From assembly GCA_934276485.1 (NCBI GenBank), contig CAKQTE010000083.1, positions 1 to 64,000 of the forward strand: DNA of 64,000 nt, given 5' to 3'. Under the pieces are notes generated by a model. It was not told where the DNA came from and did not search any database. It worked only from the letters and a program-made list of their open reading frames with translations. Shown one piece after another: positions 60,626 to 64,000 of the stretch (its first letter is position 1; every line of letters starts with the position of its first letter). Both the position numbers and the translations under genes were made by a program. The DNA is from an uncultured Spirochaetales bacterium. Its GTDB lineage: Bacteria; Spirochaetota; Spirochaetia; Sphaerochaetales; Sphaerochaetaceae.

Positions 60626-62397
60626 TAGCAAGAAAGGACCAAAAGGTCGAAAACACATGGGATTTGTCTCTACTATGCCCATCAGCAGAAGTTTGGGAGA
60701 AAGAAATCGAAGAGATCAAGGGCAAACTTGATCAAGCAGCAAGCTTTCAAGGCAAGCTGGGCTTGAGTTCAGACAATCTGTATGAAGCACTTTCATTCTT
60801 AAGAGATACATATATGAACCTAGAGCGTTTAGGCTCTTGGGCCTTCTTGAACTACTCTGCAGATGGAGAAGATCCAGACAATCAGAGAAGAGCAGGAATT
60901 GCACAACAGGTTGAATCCCTATTTGAAGAGAAACTATCATACTTCGATCCAGAGCTATTTGAAATAGATCCTGCAAAGCTAAACGAATGGATGAAAGAAG
61001 ATCGATTTGAGGAGTTCCGTGTATACCTCGAAAAGACTCTAAGATACAAGGAACATGTACTATCAAAAGAGGGAGAGAATCTTCTAGCACTATTCTCACC
61101 CCTATCATCAAGCTCACAGGAAGCATTCCAGGACTTGAATAACATCGACCTAGACTTTGGAGAAATCAACGGAACAAAGCTTACTCACTCAACATATTCA
61201 TTCTTCATGAATTCAAATGATGAGAACCTAAGAAAACAAGCTTATATGCAGTTATACAAAGAGTATGAACAGCACCAGAATGTAATTGCTCGCCTATACT
61301 CTTATTCTATCAAGAAGGATATCTTTACAGCAAAAGCAAGAGGATACAACTCTTCCCTCGAAAAGTCTTTGTTCCCAGACAGAATGCCAAAGAGCGTATA
61401 CACATCCCTAATTGAAAGCGTACACGAGGCATTCCCTATCCTCCATAGATACTACAAACTAAGAGCAAGGCTCATGGGCAAGGACAAGCTAAAACATTGG
61501 GATGTATACACACCACTAGTGAAGGAAGCAAAAACAACACACACATATGATGAAGCTGTAGAGCTAATCAAGGGTGCTGTTGCTCCACTAGGGCAAGAGT
61601 ATACAGATGTAATTATCAAGGGCCTTACAACAGATCGATGGGTTGATAGATACGAGAACAAGGCAAAGCGTTCAGGTGCATTCTCTGCAGGTGGATACAT
61701 CGGTAACCCATATATTCTCACCAACTTCGAAGATCAGGTAATCAGATCAGTATTCACACTCATCCATGAAGGTGGTCACTCAATGCATTCATATTACTCT
61801 GCAAAGAACAATCCTTTCATGAGCTACAACTACACTATCTTCGAGGCTGAAGTTGCATCAACATTCAATGAGAACCTTCTATTTAAGTATTTGTTGAACA
61901 ATGCAAAGACAGAACAAGAAAGAATAAGCCTGATTGGAACAAAGCTTGATGACACTGTAGCAACACTCTTTAGACAGACAATGTTTGCAGAATTTGAGCT
62001 TCTTGCTCATGAAGCTGCTGAAAATGGAATTCCTACAACAACAGCTTGGCTAAGAAACACATACAGACAGCTTCTTGTAAGCTACTTCGGACCAGATCTT
62101 GAATTTGAGGATGTAAGCGATCTTGAAGGCTTGAGAATCCCTCATTTCTACACAGCATTCTATTGCTACAAATATGCAACTGGAATATCAGCATCCATTG
62201 CTCTATCTGAAAGAGTTCTCAATGGTGGAGATAAGGAAAGAGAGGATTACCTGAACTTCCTAAAGTCAGGTGGTTCAACTTACCCACTAGACTCATTGAA
62301 GAAAGCAGGTGTGGATATGTCAACTCCAGAGCCAGTAAAGAAAGCTACAGAGTACTTTGCACAGCTTCTTGATGAGATGGAAAGACTCACAAGGTAG
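60622..62397 (+). CDS. pepF: oligoendopeptidase F (M3 metallopeptidase)
   Basis: 591 residues. Zinc site His382-Glu383-Gly-Gly-His386 in TLIHEGGHSMHSYYS, with the third ligand in NYTIFEAEVASTFNE. Digests 5-25-residue peptides in the cytoplasm. AAGGAG precedes the ATG, which overlaps the rdgB stop. No signal peptide. Confidence 0.95.
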   Translation: MIARKDQKVENTWDLSLLCPSAEVWEKEIEEIKGKLDQAASFQGKLGLSSDNLYEALSFLRDTYMNLERLGSWAFLNYSADGEDPDNQRRAGIAQQVESLFEEKLSYFDPELFEIDPAKLNEWMKEDRFEEFRVYLEKTLRYKEHVLSKEGENLLALFSPLSSSSQEAFQDLNNIDLDFGEINGTKLTHSTYSFFMNSNDENLRKQAYMQLYKEYEQHQNVIARLYSYSIKKDIFTAKARGYNSSLEKSLFPDRMPKSVYTSLIESVHEAFPILHRYYKLRARLMGKDKLKHWDVYTPLVKEAKTTHTYDEAVELIKGAVAPLGQEYTDVIIKGLTTDRWVDRYENKAKRSGAFSAGGYIGNPYILTNFEDQVIRSVFTLIHEGGHSMHSYYSAKNNPFMSYNYTIFEAEVASTFNENLLFKYLLNNAKTEQERISLIGTKLDDTVATLFRQTMFAEFELLAHEAAENGIPTTTAWLRNTYRQLLVSYFGPDLEFEDVSDLEGLRIPHFYTAFYCYKYATGISASIALSERVLNGGDKEREDYLNFLKSGGSTYPLDSLKKAGVDMSTPEPVKKATEYFAQLLDEMERLTR

Positions 62398-62752
62398 AAA
62401 TATCCAAAGCATATATCTTGCCATCTTTAAAGGTGGCAGATATTAAAACATTGCTATCTGAAGAATAGAAAGAGATACTATCTCTAACATTCTCACCTAG
62501 AATGATATTTTTTATAGGTAACAGCTTGGATAGTTTATCTGAATACAACAGCGGGAACATATCATCCCCTGTTGTATATTTTTTCAACCATGATTCCGTG
62601 TATTCTTCTCCAAATGCCTCTAGCAGCAATGAAGCATTGGAATTCTCTTCAACACTCACTACAACACGCCCTAACCTTTCACTATTAGGCGTAATAGCTG
62701 CATATAAGGAAAAAGAGATAAGAAGCAATAATAGTACACATATTCGTCTCAT
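62387..62752 (-). CDS. small secreted protein
   Basis: 121 residues from ATG 62752, which begins a signal peptide (MRRICVLLLLLISFSLYA). The upstream reading adds 14 unlikely residues that overlap the promoter. The mature part contains LGRVVVSVEENSN and ENVRDSISFY; no family recognised. Its 3' end overlaps pepF on the other strand by 11 bases. Divergent from the HD-domain gene. Confidence 0.6.
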   Translation of the reverse strand: MRRICVLLLLLISFSLYAAITPNSERLGRVVVSVEENSNASLLLEAFGEEYTESWLKKYTTGDDMFPLLYSDKLSKLLPIKNIILGENVRDSISFYSSDSNVLISATFKDGKIYALDISTL

Positions 62753-62759
62753 ATGATTG

Positions 62760-62788
62760 ATAATCCATCCTCTAGAGTATTTTGTCAA
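62760..62788 (-). promoter_or_regulatory. promoter of the small secreted protein gene (leaderless)
   Basis: Minus strand TTGACA (62783-62788), 17-bp spacer, GATTAT (62760-62765), then seven bases to the ATG at 62752. Confidence 0.5.
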
Positions 62789-62818
62789 AGGCATGTTTCA
62801 TGATAGTTTAGTATAGCA

Positions 62819-64000
62819 ATGAAAAGATACGAAGCTTTGGAATTTTTAAACAAGGATTTCATACATACAATCAAGGATCCTCTTTGGCAGAACGTACCTA
62901 TGACAAGAGCTTTGAAGGCACTTGTCTCAACACGAGATGTGCAGAAGCTTGCAAGAATCAAGCAAAATGGACCTTCCTACCACATCTACCCAGGAGCTGT
63001 ACATACACGTCTCAACCACTCCATTGGAGTATATTACCTTGGAAGAAGGATCTTGATATCCCTTGCAAGCAGAACAGAAGAACTACCATTTACTACAACT
63101 GGAATGATGAGTTTTCTCGTCGCCTGCCTTCTTCATGACATTGGACACTTTCCATATGCGCACTCATTAAAAGAACTTGCGATCAGGGAGCATGAGGAAA
63201 TTGCAGGCTGGATGATTGAAAAAGAAGGAGAGCTAAAAGATGCTATCGTTCTTACAGGCGCAAATCCATCCACTGTTGCAGCTATCATCGATAAAGATAT
63301 GCTCACGTCCGATGAAGAGACTCTCATCTATCGAGGAATTCTCTCTGGAACATTGGATCCAGACAAACTCGACTATCTCTCACGAGATGGATTCTTTGCA
63401 GGCATCCCTTATGGAAAGCAAGATACAGACTATATCATATCCACACTCTCATTTGCTTCTGGAGAGATATGCCTCTCTTCTGAAGCAATATGCAGCGTTG
63501 AGCAAGTACTATTTTCAAAGTACATGATGTACAAAGCTCTCTATTGGCACAAAGGAGTTAGAGGGGCAACAGCAATGATCAAAAAAGCCTTGATTCTTGC
63601 TATTGAGGAAGGCGTGATCAAATATGATGATTTGTACTTTCTCGATGACAATGAATTCAATAACCTATGCTCTTCTCGTGTAGATAAATGCGAGGCACTT
63701 ACTCTTGTCGATAGAGTTGAACATAACGAGCTATTGGAACGCTTGGCAGAGAAAGATTATCAAGATAGAGGAATAATCGAAACTCAAGGCAAAAAGCCAA
63801 CAGAAAGACGAGAGCTTGAGAAGAAGATCTGGTCGAAACTAGTTGAAGATTATCCAAACCTAAAGGAATATGAAGTCATTCTAGATATTCCTGAACCTAT
63901 CAACTTCGAAACTCATATCAAGGTACTCTACCCAGATGGAAGCGTGAAGCTAATTGATGATGAACGCTTGATTTTCTCTTCCGGAGTATCAAGATCATTC
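62819..64000 (+). CDS. HD-domain phosphohydrolase (dGTPase-like), partial
   Basis: 394 residues are open to the window end without a stop, so the 3' end is missing. GAVHTRLNHSIGVYYL and LLHDIGHFPYAHSL hold the H...HD metal motif, and LDPDKLDYLSRDGFF supplies the last Asp, as in COG1078 HD hydrolases related to dNTP triphosphohydrolases and SAMHD1. The start is ATG 62819; the ribosome-binding site is weak. Substrate is not certain. Confidence 0.85.
   Translation, partial: MKRYEALEFLNKDFIHTIKDPLWQNVPMTRALKALVSTRDVQKLARIKQNGPSYHIYPGAVHTRLNHSIGVYYLGRRILISLASRTEELPFTTTGMMSFLVACLLHDIGHFPYAHSLKELAIREHEEIAGWMIEKEGELKDAIVLTGANPSTVAAIIDKDMLTSDEETLIYRGILSGTLDPDKLDYLSRDGFFAGIPYGKQDTDYIISTLSFASGEICLSSEAICSVEQVLFSKYMMYKALYWHKGVRGATAMIKKALILAIEEGVIKYDDLYFLDDNEFNNLCSSRVDKCEALTLVDRVEHNELLERLAEKDYQDRGIIETQGKKPTERRELEKKIWSKLVEDYPNLKEYEVILDIPEPINFETHIKVLYPDGSVKLIDDERLIFSSGVSRSF

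Overview
This 64 kb window reads as chromosomal DNA of a low-GC, anaerobic, host-associated spirochaete, probably a gut lineage near Treponema or Sphaerochaeta. Pointers are the PPi-dependent phosphofructokinase, an FprA flavodiiron O2 reductase, a bile-salt-hydrolase family protein, several lipoproteins with spirochaete-style lipoboxes, a 54-residue zinc ribbon beginning MSKAHRG, an omega-like subunit in a yicC-kinase-miaA cluster, and RarA with a long C-terminal extension. The lineage is an inference; no rRNA lies in the window.

Layout. 0.2-3.0 kb: glycogen genes glgA-glgC, then a tRNA-Arg. 3.2-9.1 kb: aroG with a DJ-1 protein, a bile-salt-hydrolase-like gene, an acyl-CoA synthetase, a WalJ-like hydrolase and an ArsC-like protein. 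9.4-16 kb: asnS, a LuxR-type regulator, a YaiI-family gene, pfp, yhbY and a second acyl-CoA synthetase. 16.2-21.1 kb: folC, an RqcH-like gene, a MEMO-like gene and a kinase-like membrane protein. 21.2-26.6 kb: a minus-strand block with miaA, rpoZ-like, a cytidylate-kinase-like gene, yicC, a zinc ribbon, a methyltransferase and an mtnP/mtnA-like pair. 26.8-30.8 kb: a secreted FKBP, a YhcH-like gene, fprA and rfbB.

30.8-40.1 kb is the accessory region. It holds three AAA/ABC-type ATPase loci, one coupled to a PD-(D/E)XK-like protein, and an outer-membrane and lipoprotein operon whose predicted promoter contains an 11-bp G/C homopolymer. The third ATPase gene is interrupted by a 342-bp insertion with IS200/IS605-type ends and carries a frameshift at a slippery A6C heptamer. 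40.1-43 kb: dat-ddc (1,3-diaminopropane). 43.2-49 kb: a lipoprotein, a YbjQ-like gene, a small HTH gene and carAB. 49.2-49.75 kb: an operon of five tRNAs. 49.8-54.5 kb: a TIM-barrel protein, rarA, a lipoprotein and a sigma-like factor. 54.8-64 kb: tig-clpP-clpX-nrnA, a sigma-54-driven HTH gene, rdgB, pepF, a small secreted protein and an HD phosphohydrolase cut by the window end.

The most interesting signals are regulatory or mobile. (1) At least eight genes without a Shine-Dalgarno have a promoter placed so that transcription would begin at or within a few bases of the start codon, usually with a -35 beginning TTGC; this implies extensive leaderless translation. (2) A G-tract sits in the promoter spacer of a surface-protein operon. 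(3) A non-autonomous IS605-like element can be removed in silico to restore an ATPase reading frame. (4) A near-consensus sigma-54 promoter drives an unknown HTH protein. (5) Repeated TGCAACA boxes cover the carAB promoter. (6) A two-gene ATPase plus nuclease-like module may be a defence system.
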